Shown here piece after piece: positions 38,870 to 48,745 of a DNA stretch of 64,000 nt. The notes beneath the pieces were generated by a model that did no database searches, was not told the DNA's origin, and saw nothing but the letters and a program-made list of their open reading frames with translations. This DNA comes from Pseudomonas sp. R76 (GTDB lineage Bacteria; Pseudomonadota; Gammaproteobacteria; Pseudomonadales; Pseudomonadaceae). A program made the position numbers and the translations under genes. Each line of letters starts with the position of its first letter. Within the stretch, counting starts at the first letter, position 1. The stretch covers positions 5,146,001 through 5,210,000 of the forward strand of contig NZ_CP019428.1 in NCBI RefSeq assembly GCF_009834565.1. Reading direction: 5' to 3'.

Positions 38870-41800
38870 ATGAAAAGAATGCTGATTAACGCAACTCAAC
38901 CCGAAGAGTTGCGTGTTGCACTGGTAGATGGCCAACGCCTCTACGACCTGGACATTGAATCCGGTGCACGCGAGCAAAAGAAGGCCAACATCTATAAAGG
39001 CCGTATTACTCGCATCGAACCAAGCCTTGAGGCTGCCTTTGTCGATTTCGGCTCCGAGCGCCACGGCTTCCTGCCCCTCAAAGAAATCTCCCGCGAATAC
39101 TTCAAGAAAGCCCCTGAAGGCCGCGTGAATATCAAGGACGTCCTGAGCGAAGGCCAGGAAGTCATCGTCCAGGTCGAAAAAGAAGAACGTGGCAACAAGG
39201 GCGCCGCCCTGACCACCTTCATCAGCCTGGCTGGCCGTTACCTCGTGCTGATGCCGAACAACCCGCGTGCCGGCGGCATCTCCCGTCGCATCGAAGGCGA
39301 AGAGCGCAACGAACTGCGTGAAGCGCTGAACGGTTTGGTCGCGCCGGCCGACATGGGCTTGATCGTTCGCACTGCCGGCCTTGGCCGCAGCAGCGAAGAA
39401 ATGCAGTGGGACCTCGACTACCTGCTGCAACTGTGGACCGCTATCAAAGAAGCGTCCCTGGATCGTTCCGCGCCGTTCCTGATCTACCAGGAAAGCAACG
39501 TGATCATCCGCGCCATCCGCGACTACCTGCGCCAGGACATCGGCGAAGTGCTGATCGACAGCGTTGAAGCCCAGGACGAAGCCCTGACCTTCATCCGCCA
39601 GGTGATGCCGCAGTACGCCAGCAAGATCAAGCTGTACGAAGACAGCGTTCCGCTGTTCAACCGTTTCCAGATCGAAAGCCAGATCGAGACCGCCTTCCAG
39701 CGCGTGGTCGAACTGCCTTCCGGCGGCTCCATTGTGATCGACCCGACCGAAGCCCTGGTGTCCATCGACATCAACTCGGCGCGTGCGACCAAAGGCAGCG
39801 ACATCGAAGAAACCGCCCTGCAGACCAACCTGGAAGCGGCTGAAGAAATCGCCCGCCAGCTGCGCCTGCGTGACATCGGCGGCCTGATCGTGATCGACTT
39901 CATCGACATGACCCCGGCCAAGAACCAGCGCGCCGTGGAAGAGAAAGTCCGCGAATGCCTGGAAGCTGACCGCGCCCGCGTACAGGTCGGCCGTATTTCG
40001 CGCTTCGGCTTGCTGGAAATGTCCCGTCAGCGCCTGCGCCCATCCCTGGGCGAGAGCAGCGGCATCGTCTGCCCGCGTTGCAACGGCACCGGCATCATCC
40101 GTGACGTTGAATCGCTGTCCCTGGCGATCCTGCGCCTGATCGAAGAAGAAGCCCTGAAAGACCGCACCGCCGAAGTCCGTGCGCAAGTGCCGATTCCGGT
40201 CGCAGCTTTCCTGCTCAACGAAAAACGCAACTCGATCACCAAGATCGAACTGCGCACCCGTGCCCGTATCGTCATCCTGCCGAACGATCACCTCGAAACG
40301 CCGCACTTCGAAGTGCAGCGCCTGCGTGATGACAGCCCGGAAGCCCACAGCGGCCAGTCCAGCTACGAAATCGCAGCTGCCGCAGCTGAAGTTGAAGAAG
40401 TCCAGCCAGCCGCCGCGACCCGCACCCTGGTTCGCCAGGAAGCGGCCGTCAAGACCGCACCGGCACGTGCCAACGCTCCGGTTCCGGCCGAAGCTGCTGC
40501 ACCGGTTGCCGCACCGGCCGCCCTGCCTGAGCCAAGCCTGTTCAAAGGCCTGGTGAAGTCGCTGGTGAGCCTGTTCGCCACCAAAGAAGAGCCTGTTGCC
40601 CCGGTTGTGGTTGAAAAACCTGCCACCGAGCGCCCGGCGCGTAACGAAGAGCGTCGTAACGGTCGCCAGCAAAGCCGTAACCGCAACGGTCGTCGTGACG
40701 AAGAGCGCAAGCCTCGCGAAGAACGTGCACCGCGTGAAGAACGCGCACCACGTGAAGAGCGTGCACCACGCGAAGCCCGTGAAGAAACTCCAACCGTAGC
40801 CCGTGAAGAACGTGCACCGCGCGAAGAGCGCGCACCACGTACCCCACGCGCACCACGTGAAGATCGCAAGCCACGTGGCGAGCGTGAAGAACGTGTGCGT
40901 GAACTGCGTGAGCCACTGGACGCCGCACCCGCTGTTGCTAGCGAGGCCGCCAGCGAAGAACGCCCGGCTCGCCAGCCGCGTGAAGAGCGCGCCCCACGTG
41001 AAGAGCGCCAACCGCGCCCGCCGCGTGAAGAGCGTCAACCACGTGCCGAGCAAGCCGCTGCCGCCAGCGAAGAAGAAGTACTGACCGGCGAAGAGCAACA
41101 GGAAGATGGCCAGGACAACGCCGAAGGCGATCGTCCACGCCGCCGCTCCCGTGGCCAGCGTCGTCGCAGCAACCGTCGCGAGCGTCAACGCGATGCCAAC
41201 GGCAACGTGATCGAAGGCTCGGAAGAGACCGGCGAAAACACAGAAGCTGCTACCAACGAACCGACTGGCGCCGAATTGGCTGCCGGCCTGGCGGTAACAG
41301 CTGCCGTTGCCAGCTCGGTCATCAGCGCACCTGCTGAAGCCCAGGCTCACGAGCAAGCTGAACGCGCCACTGCCGCTGTCGAAGAGACCGTAGCAGTCGA
41401 AGCGCCAGTGGTTGAAACACCCGTTGCTGAAACACCAGTGGTTGAAGCACCGGTTGTTGAAGCGCCTGTTGTCGAAGCGACCACCCCGATCGACGCCCCC
41501 GTGGTGCCGGAAGTGGAAGTCGCGCCGGTTCGCGAAGCCCAACCAGAAGTGGAAGTGGCTGCTGTGGAGCCTGCACCGGTGGTTGAACCTCAGCCAGTGG
41601 TTGAAGCCCCGGTTGTTGAAGAAGCTGCTCCGGCCGTGCGTGAAGTTCGCGAAGAACAGACCGCCTTCCAGTGGGCTGCCGAGCCAGTGGCTGCGGTTGA
41701 AGCGCCAGCACCTGCCCCAGTGGTAGAAGAGGCGCCGGCACCGGTTGCCGAAGTGGTTGCCGAACCTGCTCCAGTGGTTGAGCCTCAGCCGGCGGTTGAA

Positions 41801-42088
41801 GCGCCAGTGGTTGCCGAAGTCGCCGCCCCGGTGGTTGAAGCAGCCCCTGCCAGCGCCCTGACCGAAAACGGCCGCGCGCCGAACGACCCGCGTGAAGTGC
41901 GTCGCCGTCGCAAGGAAGCTGAGGCGGCCGCTGCAGCAGCCGCTGCCGCAGCGCAAGCGCCAGCCGCTGAAGCCGCGGTTGAGCACACTGCCCCAATCGT
42001 CGACGAAACCCCGCGTTCCGTCGAAGAAGTGGCAGAGCACAGCCCAAAGGCCCTGGAAGCAGAGCACGAGCCTAAACCCCTCGTCTGA
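38870..42088 (+). CDS. rne: Ribonuclease E
   Basis: A 1072-residue endonuclease, the core of the RNA degradosome. The catalytic half (1 to about 520) has the S1 domain ([20 protein letters not shown]), the two metal-binding Asp residues near 300 and 343 ([18 protein letters not shown]), and the zinc-link CPRCNGTG. The C-terminal half is disordered: an Arg/Glu repeat region from about 610 to 740, then Val/Glu/Pro/Ala repeats from about 840 to 1000, which bind RNA and partner proteins. The ATG at 38870 is the family start; the frame is open for 16 codons upstream. Confidence 0.97.
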   Translation: MKRMLINATQPEELRVALVDGQRLYDLDIESGAREQKKANIYKGRITRIEPSLEAAFVDFGSERHGFLPLKEISREYFKKAPEGRVNIKDVLSEGQEVIVQVEKEERGNKGAALTTFISLAGRYLVLMPNNPRAGGISRRIEGEERNELREALNGLVAPADMGLIVRTAGLGRSSEEMQWDLDYLLQLWTAIKEASLDRSAPFLIYQESNVIIRAIRDYLRQDIGEVLIDSVEAQDEALTFIRQVMPQYASKIKLYEDSVPLFNRFQIESQIETAFQRVVELPSGGSIVIDPTEALVSIDINSARATKGSDIEETALQTNLEAAEEIARQLRLRDIGGLIVIDFIDMTPAKNQRAVEEKVRECLEADRARVQVGRISRFGLLEMSRQRLRPSLGESSGIVCPRCNGTGIIRDVESLSLAILRLIEEEALKDRTAEVRAQVPIPVAAFLLNEKRNSITKIELRTRARIVILPNDHLETPHFEVQRLRDDSPEAHSGQSSYEIAAAAAEVEEVQPAAATRTLVRQEAAVKTAPARANAPVPAEAAAPVAAPAALPEPSLFKGLVKSLVSLFATKEEPVAPVVVEKPATERPARNEERRNGRQQSRNRNGRRDEERKPREERAPREERAPREERAPREAREETPTVAREERAPREERAPRTPRAPREDRKPRGEREERVRELREPLDAAPAVASEAASEERPARQPREERAPREERQPRPPREERQPRAEQAAAASEEEVLTGEEQQEDGQDNAEGDRPRRRSRGQRRRSNRRERQRDANGNVIEGSEETGENTEAATNEPTGAELAAGLAVTAAVASSVISAPAEAQAHEQAERATAAVEETVAVEAPVVETPVAETPVVEAPVVEAPVVEATTPIDAPVVPEVEVAPVREAQPEVEVAAVEPAPVVEPQPVVEAPVVEEAAPAVREVREEQTAFQWAAEPVAAVEAPAPAPVVEEAPAPVAEVVAEPAPVVEPQPAVEAPVVAEVAAPVVEAAPASALTENGRAPNDPREVRRRRKEAEAAAAAAAAAAQAPAAEAAVEHTAPIVDETPRSVEEVAEHSPKALEAEHEPKPLV

Positions 42089-42102
42089 TTCCATCCGCCA
42101 CT

Positions 42103-42141
42103 AAAAAGCCCCGCCAGGTAACCCTGGCGGGGCTTTTTTTT
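42103..42141 (+). terminator. Terminator of rne
   Basis: A 13-bp stem (AAGCCCCGCCAGG / CCTGGCGGGGCTT) followed by eight T residues, 15 bases after the rne stop. Confidence 0.95.
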
Positions 42142-42187
42142 GCAGTTATTGCGCAGGCACTCAGCGCTCAACGGATAAAAATCGACC

Positions 42188-42628
42188 TTATGGCGCCACA
42201 GGCACAAGGTCAAACTTGCCGGCCTGGTGCTGATACAACAAACAATCGGCCCCTGGCCTGCACCCACTGAAATGCTTCAATTTGGCGGGCAAGCTGTAGT
42301 AAGAGCCCGGAGGATAATCGACAGTCTTGCCATCGATAATCGCGTAGAACGTACCTTCAAGCACAACGGTTGGCAGCGTTTGCGTATGGAAATGGTCGGG
42401 GTTGTTCCTGCCGGCGGGAAATCTGACAAACGCCTCATACGGGCCGAAACCCAATAGGTCCCCTTTCAGATTGGCATAAAAAATACCCCCGCTACCCGGT
42501 ACCTCCTTCCATATCAGCGTGGCGACGGGAGCTGAAACCACCACATCCGGCTGAGGGGGCGGGATGTAGGCCCACGCAGAGGTGGTGAGTGAAAGGGTCA
42601 GGCCAATAGCTGCTTTAAGGGTTTTCAT
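42188..42628 (-). CDS. Secreted cupin-domain protein
   Basis: A 146-residue protein from the ATG at 42628. The signal peptide ends at SAWA. The mature part is a single cupin: motif 1 PAGRNNPDHFHTQTLPTVVLEG, with HxH and Glu-like metal ligands, and motif 2 YPPGSYYSLPAKLKHF. It is probably a periplasmic metal-binding protein or enzyme; substrate unknown. The frame runs 48 codons upstream, but only the part from this ATG has a signal peptide. Confidence 0.82.
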   Translation of the reverse strand: MKTLKAAIGLTLSLTTSAWAYIPPPQPDVVVSAPVATLIWKEVPGSGGIFYANLKGDLLGFGPYEAFVRFPAGRNNPDHFHTQTLPTVVLEGTFYAIIDGKTVDYPPGSYYSLPAKLKHFSGCRPGADCLLYQHQAGKFDLVPVAP

Positions 42629-42640
42629 TGAGGCACTCAC

Positions 42641-42658
42641 TGTAAATTCATTTTTACA
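42641..42658. promoter_or_regulatory. Inverted repeat upstream of the cupin gene
   Basis: TGTAAA-N6-TTTACA ends 13 bases before the cupin start. It could be an operator or a leader hairpin. No partner regulator lies nearby. The rest of 42659-42814 shows nothing else. Confidence 0.4.
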
Positions 42659-42814
42659 CCTCAGCCTCGAAAGAAAATAATGCCACTTCAGTGAATGAAA
42701 ACGCAGGCAATAACAGCATTCTGCCTCTGAACTGATGGCAGGAAATATGGCTGCACACCCAGCATGCGCCACACTTGGCAGTCTAGAAGAGAAAACTGAA
42801 AAGCTACTGCGGGC

Positions 42815-43402
42815 TCACCTGCCGAAGTGCAGTGCTTGCGGCACGTCCACATCCCACAAAACGCCGGGATCATCGACGCTCACCTCCAGCGGGCAACCCT
42901 TGGCAAACAGCGGCTTTGCACCGCGATCACCGGACAACGCGCACAAGGCTGGCCCCCATGCACGGCCGAACGCCACAGGATGACCGTACTGACCGTCATG
43001 CACCGGCACGCTGATGCTTTCGTCTGCCAGCGCGGCGGCCACGTGATCAATACTCGAAGGCAAGATGAACGGCATATCCCCCAACACCACCAGCCAGCCA
43101 TCGCTTGGGCTGCTGGCTGCGACTGCCGCCGCCAGGCTGTCGCCCATGCCTGCCGACTCCAGCAGCAACACTTCACAACCGTAGAGACGCGCCAGGCGAA
43201 TCACCTCAAGACGGTCCGGCGAGGTCACCACCCAGCGCTTCACGACACGTTCAGGCAGATTCAACAGCACCTGCTCGATTACCGGCCGCGTCACGCCATC
43301 CAAGCCTACGCAATCGGCCAGCAACTTATCTTTATCAGCCCCCGCCTCGGCTCGAAAACGACTGCCCTGCCCGGCCGCCAGCACGATTGCGGTAATGCTC
43401 AT
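42815..43402 (-). CDS. Molybdenum cofactor nucleotidyltransferase, MocA type
   Basis: A 195-residue NTP transferase. The nucleotide loop is IVLAAGQGSRF, and the metal-binding Asp is in VVLGDMPFI. Adjacency to xdhC points to MocA, which adds CMP to molybdopterin for xanthine-dehydrogenase-type enzymes. The MocA/MobA distinction rests mainly on this context. It overlaps xdhC by 4 bases (ATGA). Confidence 0.85.
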   Translation of the reverse strand: MSITAIVLAAGQGSRFRAEAGADKDKLLADCVGLDGVTRPVIEQVLLNLPERVVKRWVVTSPDRLEVIRLARLYGCEVLLLESAGMGDSLAAAVAASSPSDGWLVVLGDMPFILPSSIDHVAAALADESISVPVHDGQYGHPVAFGRAWGPALCALSGDRGAKPLFAKGCPLEVSVDDPGVLWDVDVPQALHFGR

Positions 43403-44391
43403 TCAGCCGCCATCGGTAACGGCTTTTTCTGCGTCGGTGCCACGCCATTTTTGATCGCGACGATTTCCGCCATCAACGACAGGGCGATCTCCGACGGCGT
43501 GTGACTGCCGATATGCAAACCGATCGGCCCATGCAACCGTGCTATCGCCTCCGCCGACAAACCCAGCGCCGCCAGGTTTTCGCGACGTTTTTGCGTGTTG
43601 ACCCGCGAACCGAGGGCACCGATGTAGAACGCGCTGGAATTCAACGCCGTCAGCAGCGCCATGTCATCCAAACGTGGGTCGTGGGTCAGGCAGACGATGG
43701 CCGTGCGTTCATCGGTCTGGATGTTCAGCACCGCCTCATCCGGCATGCCCGGCACAAAGCGGCCGTGCTGTTCTTCCCAGCCATAGGCAAACTCTTCACG
43801 GGGGTCGCAGATCAGCACTTCGAAGTCCAGCAGCCGCGCCATCTCGGCCACGTAGCGTGACAACTGCCCTGCGCCGATCAATAACAAACGCCAACGCGGG
43901 CCGTAAATGGCCCGCAGGCGTTCACCATCGAAGGTCACCACGTCGGTTTTGCTTGCACTGCCCAAACTCACAGTGCCAGTGGCCAGGTCCAACTCTCGCG
44001 CGACGATTTCATGCGCCTCACACCGTTCCAGCAACTGCGCGACCCAGCGCCAGTCGTCGACCCGTTCTTCGGTCAGGCGCAACGTACCGCCGCACGGCAA
44101 GCCAAAACGCGCCGCTTCATCACGGGTAACGCCGTAGGTCACCAATTGCACCGGCGGGCCATCATCCGGCAAACGCCCGTCCTGCAACCTTGCGATCAAG
44201 TCATCCTCGATGCAGCCACCGGACACTGACCCAATCACCACGCCATCGCCACGCAGGGCCAACATCGCGCCCGGCGGACGCGGCGCACTGCCCCAGGTCT
44301 GGACCACGCTGTAAAGCACCACGCGGTGCCCGGCGCGACGCCAGTCGAGCACGCTGCGCAAGACATTCAGATCCACACTGTCCATCAACAC
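43399..44391 (-). CDS. xdhC: XdhC/CoxI-family molybdenum cofactor maturation protein
   Basis: A 330-residue protein. The N-terminal XdhC/CoxI domain has the motif QTWGSAPRPPGAMLAL and VSGGCIEDDLI; the C-terminal Rossmann domain has LLLIGAGQLSRYVAEMA and IGALGSRVNTQKR. XdhC binds and sulfurates molybdopterin and inserts it into xanthine-dehydrogenase-type enzymes. No such enzyme is encoded nearby, so the pair serves one encoded elsewhere. Start 44391 or 44385. Confidence 0.9.
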   Translation of the reverse strand: MLMDSVDLNVLRSVLDWRRAGHRVVLYSVVQTWGSAPRPPGAMLALRGDGVVIGSVSGGCIEDDLIARLQDGRLPDDGPPVQLVTYGVTRDEAARFGLPCGGTLRLTEERVDDWRWVAQLLERCEAHEIVARELDLATGTVSLGSASKTDVVTFDGERLRAIYGPRWRLLLIGAGQLSRYVAEMARLLDFEVLICDPREEFAYGWEEQHGRFVPGMPDEAVLNIQTDERTAIVCLTHDPRLDDMALLTALNSSAFYIGALGSRVNTQKRRENLAALGLSAEAIARLHGPIGLHIGSHTPSEIALSLMAEIVAIKNGVAPTQKKPLPMAAE

Positions 44392-44545
44392 TCCTGCTCA
44401 CGATGCGGCGCAAATAACCGATTGGCCAATGCGTTATAGAACGGGCAATCCAACGCGAGTTTCATCTGCGCAGGCCACCTCTGGCGATTGATGAAGTGGT
44501 TACTGACTGTAAATCAAAAAAAACCAAAAGTGACCCACCAGAAAC

Positions 44546-44576
44546 GCAAACGCCCCGAACAGGTCGGGGCGTTTGC
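44546..44576 (-). terminator. Terminator hairpin of dctA
   Basis: A 13-bp perfect stem (GCAAACGCCCCGA / TCGGGGCGTTTGC) with a 5-base loop, 32 bases after the dctA stop. The T-run after it is short. Nothing else was recognised between 44392 and 44545. Confidence 0.8.
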
Positions 44577-44608
44577 AGCGCGTTGGGTGCTTTCACACCT
44601 TCGGCAAG

Positions 44609-45940
44609 TTACTTGATAGCAGGGGCAGGACCTTCAGCCACACCCAGGTCATCTTCCGGACGGGTGTCGGAGATGCCAGTACCGCCAGACGCCAGCTCGC
44701 TGTGCAGCTTGTCGGTGTCCAGTTCCTTGACCCACTTGGCCACAACGATGGTGGCAACGGCGTTACCGACCAGGTTGGTCAGTGCGCGGGCTTCGGACAT
44801 GAAGCGGTCGATACCCAGGATCAGCGCCAGGCCGGCAACCGGCAGGTGGCCAACAGCCGACAGGGTCGCGGCCAGTACGATGAAGCCGGAACCTGTCACG
44901 CCTGCAGCGCCTTTGGAGGACAGCAGCAGCACCAGCAGCAAGGTGATCTGGTGGGTGATGTCCATGTGGGTGTCAGTCGCCTGGGCGATGAACACGGCAG
45001 CCATGGTCAGGTAGATCGACGTACCGTCGAGGTTGAAGGAGTAGCCGGTTGGAATCACCAGGCCTACTACGGATTTCTTCGCGCCCAGACGCTCCATCTT
45101 GATCAGCATGCGTGGCAGTGCGGATTCGGAGGAGGAAGTACCCAGTACGATCAACAGCTCTTCACGGATGTAGCGAACCAGCTTCAACACGCTGAAACCG
45201 TGCGCGCGGCAGATGGCGCCCAGCACCACCACCACAAACAGGATGCAGGTGATGTAGAAGCAGATCATCAGCTGGCCCAGTTGCACCAGGGAACCCACAC
45301 CGTAGGCACCGATGGTGAACGCCATGGCGCCCAGGGCACCGAGTGGCGCGAGCTTCATGATCATGTTGATGATGTTGAACATCACGTGGGCGAAGCGATC
45401 GATGAAGTCCAGCACCGGCTTGCCGTAGGCACCCAGGCGATGCAGGGCGAAACCGAAGATCACCGAGAACATCAGCACTTGCAGGATGTCACCGTTGGCG
45501 AAGGCGCCGACGATGGTGTTCGGGATCACGTTGAGGATAAAGCCAACAACGCTCTGGTCTGCACCGGCAGTCACGTAGGCAGCGACTTTAGAGGCGTCCA
45601 GGGTAGCCACGTCGATGTGCATGCCGGCGCCCGGTTGCACAACGTTGACCACGACCAGGCCGATCAGCAGGGCGATGGTGGAAACGACTTCGAAGTACAG
45701 CAGCGCGTAGCCGCCGGTTTTGCCGACCGATTTCATGCTTTGCATGCCAGCGATGCCGCTGACAACGGTGCAGAAGATAATCGGGGCGATGACCATTTTG
45801 ATCAGCTTGATAAAGCCGTCACCCAGTGGCTTGAGGGCCACACCGGTCTGCGGGTAGAAGTGACCGAGCAAAATACCGATAACGATTGCAACGATCACCT
45901 GGAAATACAGGGATTTGTACAGTGGCTGACGAGTCGTCAT
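44609..45940 (-). CDS. dctA: C4-dicarboxylate transport protein
   Basis: A 443-residue symporter of the DAACS family that imports succinate, fumarate and malate with protons or sodium. The reentrant loop has the serine-rich [13 protein letters not shown], and the second transport motif is [22 protein letters not shown]. The ATG at 45940 ([14 protein letters not shown]) is the family start; the frame is open further upstream. It is preceded by a sigma-54 promoter and two enhancer palindromes, so it is probably activated by DctD. Confidence 0.96.
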   Translation of the reverse strand: MTTRQPLYKSLYFQVIVAIVIGILLGHFYPQTGVALKPLGDGFIKLIKMVIAPIIFCTVVSGIAGMQSMKSVGKTGGYALLYFEVVSTIALLIGLVVVNVVQPGAGMHIDVATLDASKVAAYVTAGADQSVVGFILNVIPNTIVGAFANGDILQVLMFSVIFGFALHRLGAYGKPVLDFIDRFAHVMFNIINMIMKLAPLGALGAMAFTIGAYGVGSLVQLGQLMICFYITCILFVVVVLGAICRAHGFSVLKLVRYIREELLIVLGTSSSESALPRMLIKMERLGAKKSVVGLVIPTGYSFNLDGTSIYLTMAAVFIAQATDTHMDITHQITLLLVLLLSSKGAAGVTGSGFIVLAATLSAVGHLPVAGLALILGIDRFMSEARALTNLVGNAVATIVVAKWVKELDTDKLHSELASGGTGISDTRPEDDLGVAEGPAPAIK

Positions 45941-46074
45941 TGCAAAGTTCCTCAATCGCACCGTGTGGCAAAGATCCGCCATTGCCCACGACACTTGAAT
46001 TGCGAACCCTCCTGCACTGGAGGGATTTGTTGTTTGCGAGGCCTGTAGGAACCAGCCTGCGCTGTAATACTTAT

Positions 46075-46090
46075 CGCAAACGCCGTGCCA
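46075..46090 (-). promoter_or_regulatory. Sigma-54 promoter of dctA
   Basis: Reading leftwards, TGGCAC-N5-TTGCG fits the -24/-12 consensus TGGCAC-N5-TTGCA with one change. The start point would be about 12 bases past the -12 element, giving a leader of about 125 nt. Confidence 0.85.
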
Positions 46091-46168
46091 CTTCGCTGAA
46101 AAACCCTGAAGGCCCTTAGACATCAGGGCTTGGGGTTTCCAAGCCGCCGCCAGTGCCGCCAACAAGGT

Positions 46169-46182
46169 GGCGGAAATCCGCC
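46169..46182. promoter_or_regulatory. DctD-type enhancer site, proximal
   Basis: The palindrome GGCGGAAATCCGCC is centred about 94 bases upstream of the dctA sigma-54 promoter. It shares the GGCGGA-N2-TCCGCC core with the second site, 41 bases away (about four helical turns). Confidence 0.7.
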
Positions 46183-46209
46183 CACACACCCGGTCTCGTC
46201 CTACAATTT

Positions 46210-46223
46210 GGCGGATATCCGCC
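46210..46223. promoter_or_regulatory. DctD-type enhancer site, distal
   Basis: The perfect palindrome GGCGGATATCCGCC lies about 135 bases upstream of the dctA sigma-54 promoter, and about 60 bases before the AraC-type gene at 46280. A weaker copy (GTGGCTACCATCCGCCAC) lies at 46242-46259. Confidence 0.7.
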
Positions 46224-46279
46224 TTGTCGCCTTCCCGTGGGGTGGCTACCATCCGCCACTCCATGGACGAGGCCCTCAC

Positions 46280-47278
46280 ATGCGTGAACGTACCATCGCC
46301 AGTCACTATGCGCGCGCCGCCCTCGGCGGTGCTCGCCGGGCGGGCTACGACTACTCGGGCTTGCTGCTGCAGGTCGGCATTACCCCGGAGTTACTCACCG
46401 AACCACGCGCCCGTATCGCCCCCGAGCAATTTACCCGGCTGTTGCAAATGCTGTGGCTGGCGCTGGACGACGAATACCTGGGGTTTGCCGAAGGCCCGAG
46501 CAAGCGCGGCACCTTCGCCATGATGTGCCACGCGCTGATTCACTGCCGCACCCTGGAGAAGGCTCTGGAACGCGGCTTATTATTTTATAGCCTATTCCCG
46601 CAGGGTCCGCGCTGGCAGCTGACAAGAAACGGCGACATGGCCCGCCTGAGCCTGGACGATTCGCAACTGTGGGACCCGGACCACTTCCTCAGCGAATGCC
46701 TGCTGGTGATCTGGCACCGCCTGGGCAGTTGGTTGATCGGCCAGCGTATCCGGCTGCAGCAGGCCACCTTCAGTTACCCGATGCCGGCGCATGCCGGCGA
46801 ATATGACCTGCTTTTCCCCTGCCCCCAGGTGTTCGGTGCGGCGCATAGCAGCCTGGTGTTTCCCGCACGCTACCTGAGCCTGCCGCTGCTGCAGGACGAA
46901 CGCACGCTTAAACACTTTCTCGAGCGCTCCCCCGCCGACCTGCTGTCGCGGCCGGATGAAGGCGACAGCTTGAGCAGCCAACTGCGCCGTTTGCTGAGCC
47001 GCGACCGCACGCCCTGGCCAGACCTGGAAGCCGTCGCCCAGCACCTGCATATCAGCCCGCAAACCCTGCGCCGGCATTTACGTGAGGAAGGCACCAGCTT
47101 TCAGGCGCTCAAGGATGAGTTGCGGCGGGACATCGCCATCTACCATTTGGGGCGGGCGGATTTGTCGTTGCAGGAGATTGCCGAGCAACTGGGGTTTTCC
47201 GAGCCGTCGGCGTTTCATCGGGCGTTCAAGAAGTGGACGGGGCTGACGCCGGGGGCGTATCGGGCGCAGGAGAGTTAG
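46280..47278 (+). CDS. AraC-family regulator with arabinose-binding-type N-domain
   Basis: A 332-residue protein from the ATG at 46280 ([15 protein letters not shown]). Residues 20-200 are the Arabinose_bd domain of OruR/ArgR-like regulators; the C-terminal 100 residues have two helix-turn-helix motifs ([20 protein letters not shown] and [22 protein letters not shown]). It is divergent from dctA, and the dctA enhancer sites lie between the two. Its targets and ligand are unknown. Confidence 0.88.
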   Translation: MRERTIASHYARAALGGARRAGYDYSGLLLQVGITPELLTEPRARIAPEQFTRLLQMLWLALDDEYLGFAEGPSKRGTFAMMCHALIHCRTLEKALERGLLFYSLFPQGPRWQLTRNGDMARLSLDDSQLWDPDHFLSECLLVIWHRLGSWLIGQRIRLQQATFSYPMPAHAGEYDLLFPCPQVFGAAHSSLVFPARYLSLPLLQDERTLKHFLERSPADLLSRPDEGDSLSSQLRRLLSRDRTPWPDLEAVAQHLHISPQTLRRHLREEGTSFQALKDELRRDIAIYHLGRADLSLQEIAEQLGFSEPSAFHRAFKKWTGLTPGAYRAQES

Positions 47279-47302
47279 AGCGGTGTTGTGTGTGCTGGCC
47301 TC

Positions 47303-47375
47303 ATCGCAGGCAAGCCAGCTCCCACCTTTTGATGATGTGAACCCGATCAAATGTGGGAGCTGGCTTGCCTGCGAT
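47303..47375. repeat. REPIN in reverse arrangement (GAGCTGGCTTGCCTGCGAT type)
   Basis: The two REP arms point away from each other, opposite to the five similar elements to the left: ATCGCAGGCAAGCCAGCTCC starts the element and GGAGCTGGCTTGCCTGCGAT ends it. It lies between the converging AraC-type gene and phoQ. Confidence 0.88.
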
Positions 47376-47398
47376 GGGGCCGGTCCAGGCGATACAGA

Positions 47399-48745
47399 TC
47401 AAACCGCCGGAAAGTGAATCTTGAACGCCGCGCCACCCAGCGGTGAGTCACCCAATGTCAGCCGCGCGCTGTAGCTTTCAATGATGTCCTTGACCACCGC
47501 CAAACCAATGCCCTGCCCGGGATGCTGACGGTCCAGCCGCTCCCCCCTTTGCAGAATCCGCGCACGCTGATCAGGCGGCACGCCAGGGCCGTCATCCTCG
47601 ATGCACAGCTCGGTGCCTTCAAGGTTTTCCGTGAGGCTGATGCGCACTTCGCTCAGGCACAGGCGGTAAGCGTTTTCCAGCAGGTTGCCGAGCATCTCCA
47701 ACAAAGCGCCCTTCTCAATCGGCAAATCGCACTCCGGCGGCAAATCAAATGTCACCGTCACGCGCTTGTCGCGGTAGACCTTGTCGAGCGTGTCGCACAG
47801 GCTTTGCAGCACCGGCTCCAAGCGCACCTGGTGGCGCACCAAACCGCTTTTGCGCAGGCTGGCGCGCTGCAACTGGTAGCCGATCTGCTGGCTCATGCGT
47901 TCGATCTGCGATTGCAACACCCAGGCCTGGCCGCGATCTTCGGGGCGCTGGGCCATGTCTTCGCTCACGCCTTGCAACACCGCCAGTGGGGTTTTCAGGC
48001 TGTGGGCCAGATCATCCAGGGAATCGCGATAGCGCGCGCGCTGCTCACGCTCGCTGTGCAGCAAACGGTTCAGCGAGCCGGTCAGGCGCAGCAGCTCGCG
48101 AGGGTGCTCTTCGGAGAGGCTTTCGCGGGTGCCGCCTTCGATCTGGTCGAGTTCCTGGCTCAACCGCCGCAGGGCTTGCAGGCCCCAGGTCAGGCCCAGC
48201 CACAACAGCGTCAGCAACACGAGCAAGGCCGCGCCGAAGCCCAGGTAGAGGTTTTCCTGCAAACCTTCGAGGGTCAGCTGGTATTCGCGCACCGGTTGCA
48301 GGGCAACGATACTGAACGCCGCGCTCTTGCCGCCGAGCAGCTTGACCTCGACGTCATACACGAAAAATTCCTGGCCGTTGGCCTCGCGGATGCGTGCAAA
48401 CTCGTTGCCGCGCCCGTCGTAGCGCGGCTTGTAGTTGATGTTTTCTTCCTGGGTCGCTCGCGAGCGCCAGACCAGATGGCCTTCACGGTCGTAGATATAG
48501 CCGAGCAAGCGGCTGTCGGTGAGGTTGAAACGCTCGTCCGGCAACTGCGCCGGCATCAGCAGGCGGTTGTTTTCGACCCGCGCCGCAGAAATCAGCGTGG
48601 TGACGTCCGAGGCCAGGCGCTGCTCGATGGAATCCTGCAACGCCAGGCTGAACGCCCCTTGCATGGCGGGCAATAAGCCCAGCATAAACGACACGGCCAG
48701 GGTGGTGGCCGCGAGCATCAAGCGCACACGTAACGAGCGAATCAA
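47399..48745 (-). CDS. phoQ: PhoQ-type sensor histidine kinase
   Basis: A 448-residue membrane kinase. Transmembrane segments lie at about residues 8-28 and 168-190, with a periplasmic sensor domain between. The phospho-accepting His is in DDLAHSLKTPLAVLQ, and the ATP-binding part has LGNLLENAYRLC, DDGPGVP and GQGIGLAVVKDI. In Pseudomonas PhoQ responds to low Mg2+ and polyamines. It overlaps phoP by 4 bases. Confidence 0.92.
   Translation of the reverse strand: MIRSLRVRLMLAATTLAVSFMLGLLPAMQGAFSLALQDSIEQRLASDVTTLISAARVENNRLLMPAQLPDERFNLTDSRLLGYIYDREGHLVWRSRATQEENINYKPRYDGRGNEFARIREANGQEFFVYDVEVKLLGGKSAAFSIVALQPVREYQLTLEGLQENLYLGFGAALLVLLTLLWLGLTWGLQALRRLSQELDQIEGGTRESLSEEHPRELLRLTGSLNRLLHSEREQRARYRDSLDDLAHSLKTPLAVLQGVSEDMAQRPEDRGQAWVLQSQIERMSQQIGYQLQRASLRKSGLVRHQVRLEPVLQSLCDTLDKVYRDKRVTVTFDLPPECDLPIEKGALLEMLGNLLENAYRLCLSEVRISLTENLEGTELCIEDDGPGVPPDQRARILQRGERLDRQHPGQGIGLAVVKDIIESYSARLTLGDSPLGGAAFKIHFPAV

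Noticed and set aside
38759..42094. A 1111-codon open frame on the minus strand across rne
   Set aside because: It is antisense to the well-supported RNase E gene, arises from high G+C codon use, and has no recognisable domains or ribosome-binding site.
46055..46090. GGAACC at 46055 as a second hrp box
   Set aside because: No CCAC element lies 15 or 16 bases downstream.
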